From NCBI GenBank assembly GCA_944386175.1, contig CALXAB010000006.1, positions 1 through 59,109 of the forward strand: a DNA stretch of 59,109 bases, read 5' to 3'. Source of the DNA: an uncultured Clostridia bacterium (lineage in GTDB: Bacteria; Bacillota; Clostridia; TANB77; CAG-508). Position numbers and translations under genes: made by a program. The notes beneath the pieces are model-generated. The model was not told the origin of the DNA. It did not search any database and worked only from the letters and a program-made list of their open reading frames with translations. Positions within the stretch are counted from its first letter, which is position 1, and each line of letters starts with the position of its first letter. This document shows, piece after piece, positions 46,111-56,635 of the stretch.

Positions 46111-46211
46111 GGCAACTTCCTATTGTATAAAAACTTACATAAAAAAATCTTGATTTTTTTTGTTTATAAGTATAAAATAATGTCAAATTTAATTATAAAA
46201 GGATGGTAACT

Positions 46212-49200
46212 ATGAATAAAGCATTAAAAAATTTGACAAGTCCTCAAAATTCTATTTGGTTGACAGACAAATTTTATGATTCTAGTAGTCTTTTCAACCT
46301 TGGAGGTACACTATTAATTCATCAAAAAGTATATTTTGATATTTTAGAAAGAGCTATTAATTTATTTATCAAAAAAAATGATGGAATGAGGCTTTCTTTT
46401 GAATTACAGGGAGATAAGACATATCAATATGTTCAAGAATATTCATACAAAAAACTGCCTGTTTATAATGTTAATACTGAACAAGAATTACATTCTTTAG
46501 AAAATGATTTTATACATACAAAATTTAATATATCAAAATCATTTTTATATGAATTTAAATTAATTAAATTAAAAAATGGTCATGGTGGCTTTAATATAAT
46601 TCTCCACCATTTAATTTCTGACGCTTGGAGTATGAGTTTATTAGTTAATGAAATTATTGATATTTATTCTAAATTATTAAAAGGAGAAACAATATCTGAA
46701 GAATTAAATCCTTCTTATATTGAATATATAGAATCTGAGCAAAAATATTTTAATTCTGAAAAATTTAAAAAAGATGCACAATTTTGGGAGGACACTTTTA
46801 ATACATGTCCCTCTTGTGTTTCTTTTTCTCAAAAAAACTCTCAAAATATATCTCAAGATGCAAAAAGAAAAATATTCCCATTAGAAAATAGCTATCAAAT
46901 TAATGAATTTTGTAAAGACAATAATATTTCTGTTTTTACATTCTTTATGACGATTGTTGCTTTATATTTACATAGGATAACAGGTACAAAAGATATTATT
47001 CTTGGTTCACCTATTTTAAATAGAAATGGTGCAAGAGAAAAAAATATGATGGGTTTATTTATTAATACTTTACCAATAAAAATAGAAATACCTAATAATA
47101 TTGCTTTTTCAGAATTAGTAAAACAGGTTTCAGATAAGCAGTTTTCTATGTTTAGACATCATAAGTACCCATATTCTAAAATATTAGAATATATAAGAAA
47201 AAAATATAAATTTTCTAATAGTTTATATGATACTATTGTTTCATATCAAAATGCTAGAAACAATTCAAAAACTTCTGATATAGAATATTCTACTAACTGG
47301 GATTTTAGTGGTTCTACATTTAATAGTTTGGATATTCATTTATATGATATGGATAATACTGGAATTTTAAAATTATTTTATGATTACAGATTAGATAAGT
47401 TTAATGAAGATGAAATAGTTGATATTCATAATAGAATTTTACATATTATTGATCAAGTTATGAATAATTTTAATATTTCTATAAATTCTATTGATATTGT
47501 TACTGATAAAGAGAAAAAAGATTTATTATATACTTTCAATGATACAAAATTAGATTATCCAAAAGATAAAACTATAAATGAGCTATTTGAGGAGCAATGT
47601 AAAAGGACTCCTAATAAGGTAGCCATAGCTTTTGGTAATTCTACATTAACTTATGAACAACTAAATGAAAAATCAAATCAATTAGCATATTTTTTAAGAA
47701 ATAAAAAAGGAATAACTTCAAATTCTTTTATTGGAATTCTTACCAATCGTTCTCTTGAAATGGCTATTGGTCTTTTGGCTATTTTAAAGGCAGGAGCTAC
47801 ATATGTTCCAATTGACCCAGAATATCCATCAGATAGGATTACATATATGCTTGAAGATTCTGGAGCTAACATAATTTTAGTAGATAATAATACTAAAGAT
47901 ATTTATAATTTAGGTGATAAAGTAAATATTGATTTATCTAGTGAAATATATACAAAATATCCAAAAAATAATTCGAAAGTTATAAATAAACCATCGGATT
48001 TAATGTATTTGATATACACTTCAGGTTCTACTGGAAAGCCTAAAGGTGTTATGCTAATGCATAAAAATGTTAATAATTATTTACATGGATTGAAAAATGT
48101 TATTGATTTTTCTGAAAATAAAGTTATTGTTTCTGTTACTACTATCTGTTTTGATATTTTTGTAACTGAATTTTGGGGTGGTTTATTAAGTGGTATGACT
48201 GTTGTTATTGCTAATGAGCAAGAACAAAATATAGCTTCTGATTTAAGTAAACTTTGTAAAAAATATAGTGTAAATATGATACAAACAACTCCTTCTAGAT
48301 TTAATGCTTTATTAGAAGATAATTCTAACTTTCTAAATAATATTAGTGATTTAATGGTTGGAGGTGAAGCTCTTCCTAAAAAATTATTGAATAAATTAAG
48401 TAAATTTCCTTGGCTTACAGTTTTTAATATGTATGGTCCTACAGAAACTGCTGTTTGGTCTACTATTAAAGTTTCTCCTAAAGAAGAAAATATTACAATT
48501 GGTAAACCTATTGCAAATACTCAAGTATATATATTAGATGATAATTGTAATTTGCTACCTCCAAATATTCCTGGTAATCTATTTATTGGTGGAGATGGTG
48601 TTTGTAAGGGATATTATAATAGACCTGAATTAAATGAAAAAGTATTTATAAAATCTCCTTTTGATGAAAAATCTATTTTATATAATACTAATGATTTAGC
48701 TTATATACAAAAAGATGGTGAGATTGTACATTTGGGTAGAAGTGATTTTCAAGCTAAGGTTCATGGATTTAGAGTTGAATTGGGGGAAATTGAAAATGCT
48801 ATAATGAATTATCCAGATATTAATAATGTTGTTGTTTTGTTACAAAATGATAATTTAAATGCTTATATTGTATCAAGCAAGAAAATTGATACAAAAGATT
48901 TATTAAATTATTTAATGAAACTTTTGCCTCATTATATGTTGCCAAAAACAGTAACTCAAATTGAAGCAATTCCATTAACTCCTAATGGCAAAATTAATAG
49001 AAAAAGTGATGTTTTTAAAGTTTCTGAACAAGTTTCTGAAAATAAGATTGAACCTAGAAATAAAGAAGAAAAATTATTATATGATATTATTAGACAAACT
49101 GTAAATTTAGATATAGGCGTTACAGATAATATGTTTGAATTTGGAATGGATTCTTTAATGGTTATAAAACTTGTAAGTAAATTATATTTATATAAAATTA

Positions 49201-50456
49201 ATTTAAGTATTCAGGATTTTTATAATAACCCATCTATTGAGGCACTTGCCAAGAAAATATCTGGTGTAAATGAGAATTCCTGTGTTACAAATAGCGAATC
49301 TAAACATATTATAAATATTTCTGACATTAGAAAAAATTTAAATTTTGATATTAATATTGAGCCACAAAACATATTACTTACTGGTGTTACAGGCTTTTTA
49401 GGTATTCATGTGTTACAGGATTTAATTAATAATTATAATTGTAATGTTTATTGTTTAATACGAAGCAAAGGTGGAAAATCTGCTACGTCTAGAGTTGTTG
49501 AAAGATTAAATTATTATTTTGATGGTAAATATATTGATTTGATTGATAGTAGAATTTTTGTAGTAAATTCTAACATTACTGATAATCATTTAGGTTTATC
49601 AGATGAACAATATAATGAATTAGGTTTAAATATTTCTAGTGTAATACATTGTGCGGCAGATGTTAAACATTATGGGAATTATAAATTATCTGAAAAAGCA
49701 AATATTTTGGCAACTGATAACATAATTAAATTCTGTTTAGATTTTGATGCTATATTAAATCATATTTCTACTATGACTGTTTCTGGATATGGTTTAGTTA
49801 ATGTTAATTATAATGGCATTTTTGATGAAAATAAATTTTATATACATCAAAATTACGAAGATAATATATATGTAAAAACTAAATTTATTGCTGAAGAAGA
49901 AATATTTAATGCATCTAAAAAAGGATTAGTTTCAAATATATATAGAATAGGTAATTTAACAAATAGATTTTCAGATTATAAATTTCAATATAATTCTAAT
50001 GAGAATGGTTTTATAAATAAGTTAAAATCTATTAAAAAATTAGGTGTATTACCTATTAATATGAAAAATTATCAATTAGAATTAACGCCTGTTGATATCT
50101 GTGCAAATGCTATTGCTAAATTGGCAATCTGTAAAAAAATTGATAATAATATTAACATTTATCATTTATATAATAATAATTATGTTTCTATGAATATGAT
50201 AACTGATATATTAAATAAAAATGGTATTACAGTATCTTATTTAAATACATCAGAATTTGAAAATACTATTGCTTCTAATTTGGCTAACTCAAAAGGAATT
50301 CCTGGATTTATAGATCAATTAGGAAATGCCCAATTGCCAAGCTCTTATGATAATATTTTTTCTAATTCTGAAACATTACATATTTTGTCTGACTTGAATT
50401 TTAGTTGGCCAAATATAACAGAAGATTATATTAATAACATTATAAGCAGAATTTAA
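46212..50456 (+). CDS. Single-module NRPS: condensation, adenylation, carrier, terminal reductase
   Basis: A 1414-residue protein starting at the ATG at 46212 behind AAAAGGATGG. Condensation domain at about 5-430 (ILHHLISDAWSMS, the HHxxxD site). Adenylation at about 450-945 (LIYTSGSTGKPKGVML, NMYGPTETAVWS, GFRVELGEIENAI, LTPNGKINRK). Carrier at about 955-1035 (EFGMDSLMVIK, phosphopantetheine Ser). Thioester reductase at about 1065-1414 (ILLTGVTGFLGIHVLQDLIN, HCAADVKHYGNY, YVKTKFIAEE). This layout loads one amino acid, N-acylates it and releases an aldehyde or alcohol. My reading of the specificity positions (D-I-T-Q-M-G-M-V-W) suggests no firm substrate. No in-frame CGG in over 1,400 codons. 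Confidence 0.9.
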   Translation: MNKALKNLTSPQNSIWLTDKFYDSSSLFNLGGTLLIHQKVYFDILERAINLFIKKNDGMRLSFELQGDKTYQYVQEYSYKKLPVYNVNTEQELHSLENDFIHTKFNISKSFLYEFKLIKLKNGHGGFNIILHHLISDAWSMSLLVNEIIDIYSKLLKGETISEELNPSYIEYIESEQKYFNSEKFKKDAQFWEDTFNTCPSCVSFSQKNSQNISQDAKRKIFPLENSYQINEFCKDNNISVFTFFMTIVALYLHRITGTKDIILGSPILNRNGAREKNMMGLFINTLPIKIEIPNNIAFSELVKQVSDKQFSMFRHHKYPYSKILEYIRKKYKFSNSLYDTIVSYQNARNNSKTSDIEYSTNWDFSGSTFNSLDIHLYDMDNTGILKLFYDYRLDKFNEDEIVDIHNRILHIIDQVMNNFNISINSIDIVTDKEKKDLLYTFNDTKLDYPKDKTINELFEEQCKRTPNKVAIAFGNSTLTYEQLNEKSNQLAYFLRNKKGITSNSFIGILTNRSLEMAIGLLAILKAGATYVPIDPEYPSDRITYMLEDSGANIILVDNNTKDIYNLGDKVNIDLSSEIYTKYPKNNSKVINKPSDLMYLIYTSGSTGKPKGVMLMHKNVNNYLHGLKNVIDFSENKVIVSVTTICFDIFVTEFWGGLLSGMTVVIANEQEQNIASDLSKLCKKYSVNMIQTTPSRFNALLEDNSNFLNNISDLMVGGEALPKKLLNKLSKFPWLTVFNMYGPTETAVWSTIKVSPKEENITIGKPIANTQVYILDDNCNLLPPNIPGNLFIGGDGVCKGYYNRPELNEKVFIKSPFDEKSILYNTNDLAYIQKDGEIVHLGRSDFQAKVHGFRVELGEIENAIMNYPDINNVVVLLQNDNLNAYIVSSKKIDTKDLLNYLMKLLPHYMLPKTVTQIEAIPLTPNGKINRKSDVFKVSEQVSENKIEPRNKEEKLLYDIIRQTVNLDIGVTDNMFEFGMDSLMVIKLVSKLYLYKINLSIQDFYNNPSIEALAKKISGVNENSCVTNSESKHIINISDIRKNLNFDINIEPQNILLTGVTGFLGIHVLQDLINNYNCNVYCLIRSKGGKSATSRVVERLNYYFDGKYIDLIDSRIFVVNSNITDNHLGLSDEQYNELGLNISSVIHCAADVKHYGNYKLSEKANILATDNIIKFCLDFDAILNHISTMTVSGYGLVNVNYNGIFDENKFYIHQNYEDNIYVKTKFIAEEEIFNASKKGLVSNIYRIGNLTNRFSDYKFQYNSNENGFINKLKSIKKLGVLPINMKNYQLELTPVDICANAIAKLAICKKIDNNINIYHLYNNNYVSMNMITDILNKNGITVSYLNTSEFENTIASNLANSKGIPGFIDQLGNAQLPSSYDNIFSNSETLHILSDLNFSWPNITEDYINNIISRI

Positions 50457-50503
50457 GGTTGAAAAATAATTCTTTTCCAACCTGCTTTCTGCTTTAGAAA
50501 GGG

Positions 50504-52510
50504 ATGAATTTAAAAATGGAAAAAAAATTTTTAAGTAAAATACCAATTAATATGAAATTAACTTTTGCTTGTATTATTGGGTTAATTATTATAGGTTTGC
50601 TATATTATCCTTTAATTCCTAAATTATTGAATTACCCACCAGATTCTATTAATAATGCTTTTCAAATAAAAGTTAATTATTTTTACTACACAGCACAATA
50701 CATTGCAATTGTTGCTTTTGCTGTTATTGCTTTTCTAATAATTTTGCCTATACTGTTTAGAAAAGTAAATAAAATTGATAAAGCAACTAATTTAGATATA
50801 AGTAAAAATACTGATGATGTAATTTCTATAATAAAAACTTGTTTTAATTTTCCTATTGTTATGTTATTAACTTTTATGATATTACCCACTTTAATTCTAT
50901 TTTTAGGATTATTGTTTTTGAAACAAGAATTTATATTTTCACTTAAAGTTACTTTTATAATATTTTCTATGTGTGCTTTATTAGCTTTGGTAATTTATTC
51001 TTTTAGTCGTTTACTTTTTGAAAATGTGTTAAAAAAAATCAGGATTACCAATGCCAAATATGGTATAAGATTAAATGTTAAAAATAGGATGTTATTACAA
51101 TTATTGCCTTTACTTTTATATACTATAGTATTTTCATTTTTGATTTTATACTCTCAACTTACAGAAATAAAAGGTGATTCTTTATATGATTATTATAAAG
51201 AAATATTGATAAATGAATTTGAAAATAAAACTTTATCTTCTGTAGAACAGGTAAAAGAAATGTTAAATAATATTGATTTAAAATCTCCTGATGATTCTAT
51301 ATTTATTCTTTCAAATAATGGAGATGTATATTATTCTGATGATGAATTATCTGACTTTTTTAAAACATATATTTTTGATTTTGAAGAAAAAAGTCAAGGG
51401 CATACTTATGAATATTATGGTGATCCTACACAGGGTGCATTTATAAGAGTAGATATTGATGGCGAGAATTGCATTGTAGGAATAAGATATTCTGTATTTA
51501 CTAATGATACTTTATTTAATATTGTACCTTTATTTGGTATAGTTATTATAATAAATCTATTCTTTATAGTTATTTTTGCTGTCAATTATGGAAATCAGTT
51601 AAAAGTAATTACGAAGAGTCTATCTGATATATCAAAAAATTCATCTAATTACGTAGGATCTAAATTAGCTGTATTTTCTAATGATGAAATAGGAGATTTA
51701 ACAATTGCTTTTAATAATATACAAGATTTAACTAAGAGTTATATTGAGCAATTACATGATAACCAAGATACTTTAATGGAAAAAGAGCGTTTAGCTTCTC
51801 TTGGTCAATTAATAGGTGGAATAGCACATAATTTAAAAACTCCAATAATGTCAATCTCAGGTGCTGCTGAAGGATTAACTGATTTAATAAAAGAGTATGA
51901 TTCTTCAATTGGAGACCCAACTGTAAATAATGATGATCATCATGATATTGCTAAAGATATGTCTCAATGGGTAGTAAAAATTAAAAATTATACTGAATAT
52001 ATGTCTGATATTATAACAGCAGTTAAGGGGCAAGCTGTAACACTATCGAATGAACAAGACGTTTCTTTTACAATTGAAGAATTATTAAAACGTGTTAATA
52101 TTTTGATGAAACACGAATTAAAAAATGCTATTATTTATTTAAATATCTCTGTAAAAGTTGATGAAAAACTAGTTATTAAAGGAGATGTAAATAGTCTAGT
52201 ACAAATTATAAATAATATGATTTCAAATTCTATACAATCATATAATGGAAAACCTGATCAAAATATTGACCTTATCGTCGAGAAAAAAGAAAATAACTTG
52301 ATAATTTCTGTAAAAGACTATGGTTGTGGTATATCTGAAAAGGTTAAGGAAAAGTTATTTAAGGAAATGGTAACTACTAAAGGAAAAAATGGAACTGGAT
52401 TAGGTCTTTATATGTCATATTCAACAATTAGAGCACATTTTAATGGAAATATGACAGTTGAATCTGAGGAAGGTAAAGGTTGTACTTTTAGTGTGATATT
52501 ACCTTTATAA
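50504..52510 (+). CDS. Membrane sensor histidine kinase
   Basis: A 668-residue protein. About six membrane helices span residues 15-235. An extracytoplasmic sensor region (about 235-340), another helix (NIVPLFGIVIIINLFFIVIF) and a HAMP-like linker follow. The dimerisation helix has the phosphorylatable His in GGIAHNLKTPIMS (about 441), and the ATPase domain has NMISNSIQSY, VKDYGCGISEK and GTGLGLYMS. It lies 47 bases after the NRPS gene and before a response regulator gene, so it may sense the product or a related signal. Confidence 0.9.
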   Translation: MNLKMEKKFLSKIPINMKLTFACIIGLIIIGLLYYPLIPKLLNYPPDSINNAFQIKVNYFYYTAQYIAIVAFAVIAFLIILPILFRKVNKIDKATNLDISKNTDDVISIIKTCFNFPIVMLLTFMILPTLILFLGLLFLKQEFIFSLKVTFIIFSMCALLALVIYSFSRLLFENVLKKIRITNAKYGIRLNVKNRMLLQLLPLLLYTIVFSFLILYSQLTEIKGDSLYDYYKEILINEFENKTLSSVEQVKEMLNNIDLKSPDDSIFILSNNGDVYYSDDELSDFFKTYIFDFEEKSQGHTYEYYGDPTQGAFIRVDIDGENCIVGIRYSVFTNDTLFNIVPLFGIVIIINLFFIVIFAVNYGNQLKVITKSLSDISKNSSNYVGSKLAVFSNDEIGDLTIAFNNIQDLTKSYIEQLHDNQDTLMEKERLASLGQLIGGIAHNLKTPIMSISGAAEGLTDLIKEYDSSIGDPTVNNDDHHDIAKDMSQWVVKIKNYTEYMSDIITAVKGQAVTLSNEQDVSFTIEELLKRVNILMKHELKNAIIYLNISVKVDEKLVIKGDVNSLVQIINNMISNSIQSYNGKPDQNIDLIVEKKENNLIISVKDYGCGISEKVKEKLFKEMVTTKGKNGTGLGLYMSYSTIRAHFNGNMTVESEEGKGCTFSVILPL

Positions 52511-52518
52511 AATCGATT

Positions 52519-52547
52519 AACAGTGCTATTTTAGCACTGTTTTTTTA
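52519..52547 (+). terminator. Terminator after the kinase gene
   Basis: ACAGTGCTA pairs with TAGCACTGT, followed by T7. It ends the NRPS-kinase transcript; the response regulator has a separate start after a 215-base AT-rich gap. Confidence 0.88.
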
Positions 52548-52762
52548 CGTAAATTTTATTAAAATACTTGATTTTTGTATTTTTTATTAATATAATGCTG
52601 ATAATAAAGTTCAAAATAATAAATTTTATTATTTTGAAAGGAAAAAATTTGTATTTTATATGAAAGAAATATGCTAATATGTAAATTTTTGTACAATATA
52701 AAATTTTAATATTATATATTATATTTATTGATTTATATCAAATTAGTAAGTAGGGGGTTTTT

Positions 52763-53827
52763 ATGAGAAAAAGTTTGCAAAATTTACAAAATAGTACAAA
52801 TGATAACATGAATTACAAAATATTGGCAGTAGATGATGAACAAGGTATTATAGATACACTTTCTATGTTGTTAAAAAGAAGTGGATATAATTTTACAGGA
52901 ATAACTGACCCTCAAGAAGCAATTGAACGTGTTAAAAAAGAACATTTCGATTTGATGATTTTAGACTTTATTATGACTCCTTTTCATGGAGATCAAGTTG
53001 TTGAAGAAATCAGAAAATTTAATAAGGAATTATATATATTATTACTTACAGGTCATAAAGATTTGGCTCCTCCTCTTGAAACTATAAAAAGATTGGATAT
53101 CCAAGGATATTGTGAAAAAAGCGATAAATTTGACCAATTATTATTATTAATTGAGTCAGGTATGAAATCTATTGACCAAATGCATGAAATTAAAAAAATA
53201 AACGAACAATTAAAAGATACATATGAAAAATTAGAACAAGCATATTTAGAAAGTATTGAAACTTTACGTTATACAGTTGAAGCCAAAGATACATATACTA
53301 GAGGTCATTCTGATAGAGTATCAGAAATTTCGGTACTAATAGGTAAAAAATTAGGATTACCTGACCAAGATTTGAAAACTCTTCAAATTGGTGGATTATT
53401 CCATGATATTGGAAAAATAGGTGTTCCTGATACTATCTTGCAAAAAGAATCTAAATTGACAGATGATGAATATTCAGAAATTAAAAATCATCCATCAATA
53501 GGTGTTCATATATTATCAAATGCTACTATTTTTAAAGATATCATTCCAATTGTAAAACATCATCATGAAAGATTCGATGGACGTGGATATCCTAGTCAAT
53601 TAAAAGGTGAAGAAATTCCATATTTAGCTAGAATAGCTGCTATTGCAGATAGCTTTGATGCAATGACTTCAAAAAGATCGTATAGGGATTCTCTTCCTTT
53701 AGATGTTGTTAAAGAAGAATTTAGGAAAAATAGAGGAACTCAATTTGATCCAGAATTGACCGATTTATTTTTGGATATCTTAGAAAATCATTTTGACGAA
53801 ATTAAAGCTCTAGGGGACGTTCCTTAA
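52763..53827 (+). CDS. Response regulator with HD-GYP phosphodiesterase-type output
   Basis: A 354-residue protein. The receiver domain at about 18-135 has AVDDE and the phospho-acceptor Asp in DLMILDFIMTP. A coiled linker follows, then an HD-GYP domain at about 170-345 (RGHSDRVSEIS, LFHDIGKIGVPD, HHHERFDGRGYP). Such proteins usually hydrolyse cyclic-di-GMP. It is the likely partner of the kinase just upstream. The last residues (LGDVP) and the stop come from the arm of the palindromic element that follows. Confidence 0.92.
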   Translation: MRKSLQNLQNSTNDNMNYKILAVDDEQGIIDTLSMLLKRSGYNFTGITDPQEAIERVKKEHFDLMILDFIMTPFHGDQVVEEIRKFNKELYILLLTGHKDLAPPLETIKRLDIQGYCEKSDKFDQLLLLIESGMKSIDQMHEIKKINEQLKDTYEKLEQAYLESIETLRYTVEAKDTYTRGHSDRVSEISVLIGKKLGLPDQDLKTLQIGGLFHDIGKIGVPDTILQKESKLTDDEYSEIKNHPSIGVHILSNATIFKDIIPIVKHHHERFDGRGYPSQLKGEEIPYLARIAAIADSFDAMTSKRSYRDSLPLDVVKEEFRKNRGTQFDPELTDLFLDILENHFDEIKALGDVP

Positions 53828-54234
53828 ATCCCTAAAATTCGGGATAATGGGGACGGACCTTTGGGAATTTACCACTTTAGGGATGCGTCCAAAATTGGAA
53901 ATTTGATTTTATATCATTTTTTATTATAAAAAACAAAGTATTATATATAAATTTTAATAATTATGAATGTGAATGAAAGAATATTATAAATTCTTTAATT
54001 TTAAAGCAGGAGAATCTCAAATTTAATTTGAGAGGTGCCTGCTTTAAAATTTTAGAATTTATTTATTCTGCAATGTTAGCCGAGTAATTATTAAAATTTA
54101 TATATAATACTTTTGTTTAATTAATGTAAAGAATTTTTAACAGTTTTCCAATTTTGGACGCGTCCCTAAAGTGGTAAATTTCCAAAGGTCCGTCCCCATT
54201 ATCCCGAATTTTAGGGATTTAAGGAACGTCCCCT
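53813..54234. repeat. Nested palindromic repeat element, copy B
   Basis: Outer arms of about 86 bases (53813-53898 and 54147-54234) carry the same GGGGACGTTCC and GGACGCGTCC segments as copy A. The inner palindrome (53934-54115) matches copy A almost base for base, including the 26-base AT arms and the central hairpin. Copy B lacks the extra 400 bases found in copy A. It lies between two convergent genes and overlaps the end of each. Confidence 0.9.
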
Positions 54235-56422
54235 AGAGTGTCCCTTTCATAGATAGTCCTACTTTTTGTCTTTCTTTATCTATTTTTATAACTTTAACCT
54301 TTATAATATCACCTACTGAAACGATTTCAGATGGATTTTTTATGAATTTTTCGCTCATTTCAGATATATGTACTAAACCATCATGTTTTACACCAATATC
54401 TACAAAAGCACCAAAGTCTATAACGTTTCTAACGGTTCCTGTTAATATCATACCTTCTTTTAAATCCTCAAATTTTAAAACGTCTGATCTTAAGATTGGT
54501 TTTGGCATGTCTTCTCTTGGGTCTCTTCCTGGTTTTGAAAGTTCTGAAATAATATCTGCTAGTGTCATTTCCCCTATTTTTAACTCTGTTGCCATTTGTT
54601 TTACATCAATAGTTTTTAATTTATTTCTTAATTGTTCCAATTTTTCTTTATCTTTTAAATCATTTTTATCAAATCCTATAGTTTTTAGTAACTTTTCTGT
54701 AGCTTCGTAGCTTTCTGGATGAACTGCTGTTATTTCTAATGGATTGTCTCCATCTATTATCCTTAGAAATCCTGCACATTGTTCAAATGCTACTTTGCCT
54801 AATTTAGGTACTTTTAATAATTCTTTTCTATTTTTTAATTTTCCATTTTCATCTCTATATTTTACAATATTTTTAGCTATTGTATTATTAATTCCTGAAA
54901 CATAAGATAATAGTGATGGTGTTGCAGTATTCACATCTACACCAACTTTATTAACACTGTCTTCTACTACTCCTGTTAAGCTTTCAGCTAACTTTTTTTG
55001 ATTTACATCATGTTGATATTGTCCAACTCCAATAGCTTTCGGATCAATTTTTACAAGTTCTGCTAATGGATCTTGTAAACGTCTTGCTATTGATATTGCT
55101 CCTCTTATAGATACATTTATATCTGGATATTCTTCTGTTGCAAGTTTAGATGCTGAATAAACTGATGCCCCTGCTTCGCTTACTATTGCATAATGCACTG
55201 GTCTTGAAGCTTCTTTAATCATATCTGCAACAAACATTTCTGATTCTCTAGATGCTGTTCCATTTCCTATTGCTATCATATCAATTTTGTCTTTTTCTAT
55301 TAACTTTAGAAGTTCTTTTTTTGCGTTTTCTATATCATTTTGAGGTTCTGTTGGATATACTGTTGTAAAATCTAATACTTTTCCTGTTTCGTCTATTACT
55401 GCTATTTTACATCCTGTTCTATATGCTGGATCAAATCCCATTACTGTTTTACCTTTTATTGGTGCTCCTAAAAGTAATTGTTTAGAATTTTGTCCAAATA
55501 CTTTTATTGCTTTTTCTTCTGCTTTTTCAGTCAAATCTGATCTTATTTCTCTATCAATAGATGGTTCTATTAATCTTTTAAAACTGTCTAATATAGTTTC
55601 TTGTAACATTTCTGTAAATTGAGTATTGCCTTTTATAATATCTTTTTCAATATATTGTAGGATTTTATCTTCTGGTTTTTCTATTTTTACTTTTATAAAT
55701 TCTTCTTTTTCTCCACGATTTATGGCTAAAATTCTATGACTTGGTATATATTTGATTGCTTCTTGATAGTCATAGTACATCTCATAGTTCGATTTTTCTT
55801 CTTTGTTTGTGGCTTTTGTAGTAATTAGTCCTTCTCTAAATAGAAGTCTTTTTATTTCTTTTCTGTATTTAGCATTATCTGATATATCCTCTGCTATGAT
55901 ATCTAAAGCTCCTTTGATAGCATCTTCTGCTGTTGCTACTACTTTATCTTTATTTTTCTTATCTTCTTCATTTAATTTATCTATATTTATGTATTGTTTA
56001 GCTATTTCTTCTACTGGTGCTTTTTCTTCTTGCTTTATAATTATTTGTGCTAACGGTTCTAATCCTTTTGCTTTTGCTACAGTTGCTCTTGTTTTTTTCT
56101 TTTGTTTATATGGTCTATAAATATCTTCAACTTCAGCAAGAGTTTTAGCTAATGCAACTGCTTTTAAGATTTCATCATTTAGCTTTCCTTGTTCATCTAT
56201 TGAATTTATTACTTCCTGTTTTCTTTGTTCTAGATTTCTTAAATAATTTAGCCTTTCTCCTAAATTTCTAAGTATTTCATCACTTAATCCTCCTGTTACT
56301 TCTTTTCTATAACGTGCAATAAATGGAATTGTGTTTCCTTCATCAATTAATTTTATTGTTGCCTCAACTTGTTTTTCTTTTATATTTAATTCTTCTGATA
56401 TTGTTTTTATTATTTTTTCCAT
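54233..56422 (-). CDS. tex: Tex-family RNA-binding transcription factor
   Basis: A 729-residue protein of standard length. It has the N-terminal helical domain (NTIPFIARYRKEVTGGLSDE), a YqgF-like core (VMGFDPAYRTGCKIAVIDET, IAIGNGTASRESEMFVADMI), helix-hairpin-helix repeats (PSLLSYVSGINNTIAKNIVK, KVPKLGKVAFEQCAGFLRI) and a C-terminal S1 domain (GTVRNVIDFGAFVDIGVKHD). Tex/Spt6-like proteins bind RNA and influence transcription. Its stop codon touches the arm of repeat copy B. No in-frame CGG in 729 codons. Confidence 0.95.
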   Translation of the reverse strand: MEKIIKTISEELNIKEKQVEATIKLIDEGNTIPFIARYRKEVTGGLSDEILRNLGERLNYLRNLEQRKQEVINSIDEQGKLNDEILKAVALAKTLAEVEDIYRPYKQKKKTRATVAKAKGLEPLAQIIIKQEEKAPVEEIAKQYINIDKLNEEDKKNKDKVVATAEDAIKGALDIIAEDISDNAKYRKEIKRLLFREGLITTKATNKEEKSNYEMYYDYQEAIKYIPSHRILAINRGEKEEFIKVKIEKPEDKILQYIEKDIIKGNTQFTEMLQETILDSFKRLIEPSIDREIRSDLTEKAEEKAIKVFGQNSKQLLLGAPIKGKTVMGFDPAYRTGCKIAVIDETGKVLDFTTVYPTEPQNDIENAKKELLKLIEKDKIDMIAIGNGTASRESEMFVADMIKEASRPVHYAIVSEAGASVYSASKLATEEYPDINVSIRGAISIARRLQDPLAELVKIDPKAIGVGQYQHDVNQKKLAESLTGVVEDSVNKVGVDVNTATPSLLSYVSGINNTIAKNIVKYRDENGKLKNRKELLKVPKLGKVAFEQCAGFLRIIDGDNPLEITAVHPESYEATEKLLKTIGFDKNDLKDKEKLEQLRNKLKTIDVKQMATELKIGEMTLADIISELSKPGRDPREDMPKPILRSDVLKFEDLKEGMILTGTVRNVIDFGAFVDIGVKHDGLVHISEMSEKFIKNPSEIVSVGDIIKVKVIKIDKERQKVGLSMKGTL

Positions 56423-56635
56423 ATTATTTTATCCTCACATAATACGCTTATATTTTTTTAATAATTTTATAAACATATTCTTTCTTTTTATTTACAATCA
56501 TTTTTTAGTTTATTGATTAAAATTAATAATTGTTCTATAATTTGCTATATTAAGATATAATTTTTAAAATTTATTACATTAAATAATGATTGTATAAGAA
56601 ACTTTAATGTAACTAATAATTTATTTACGTTTTAT

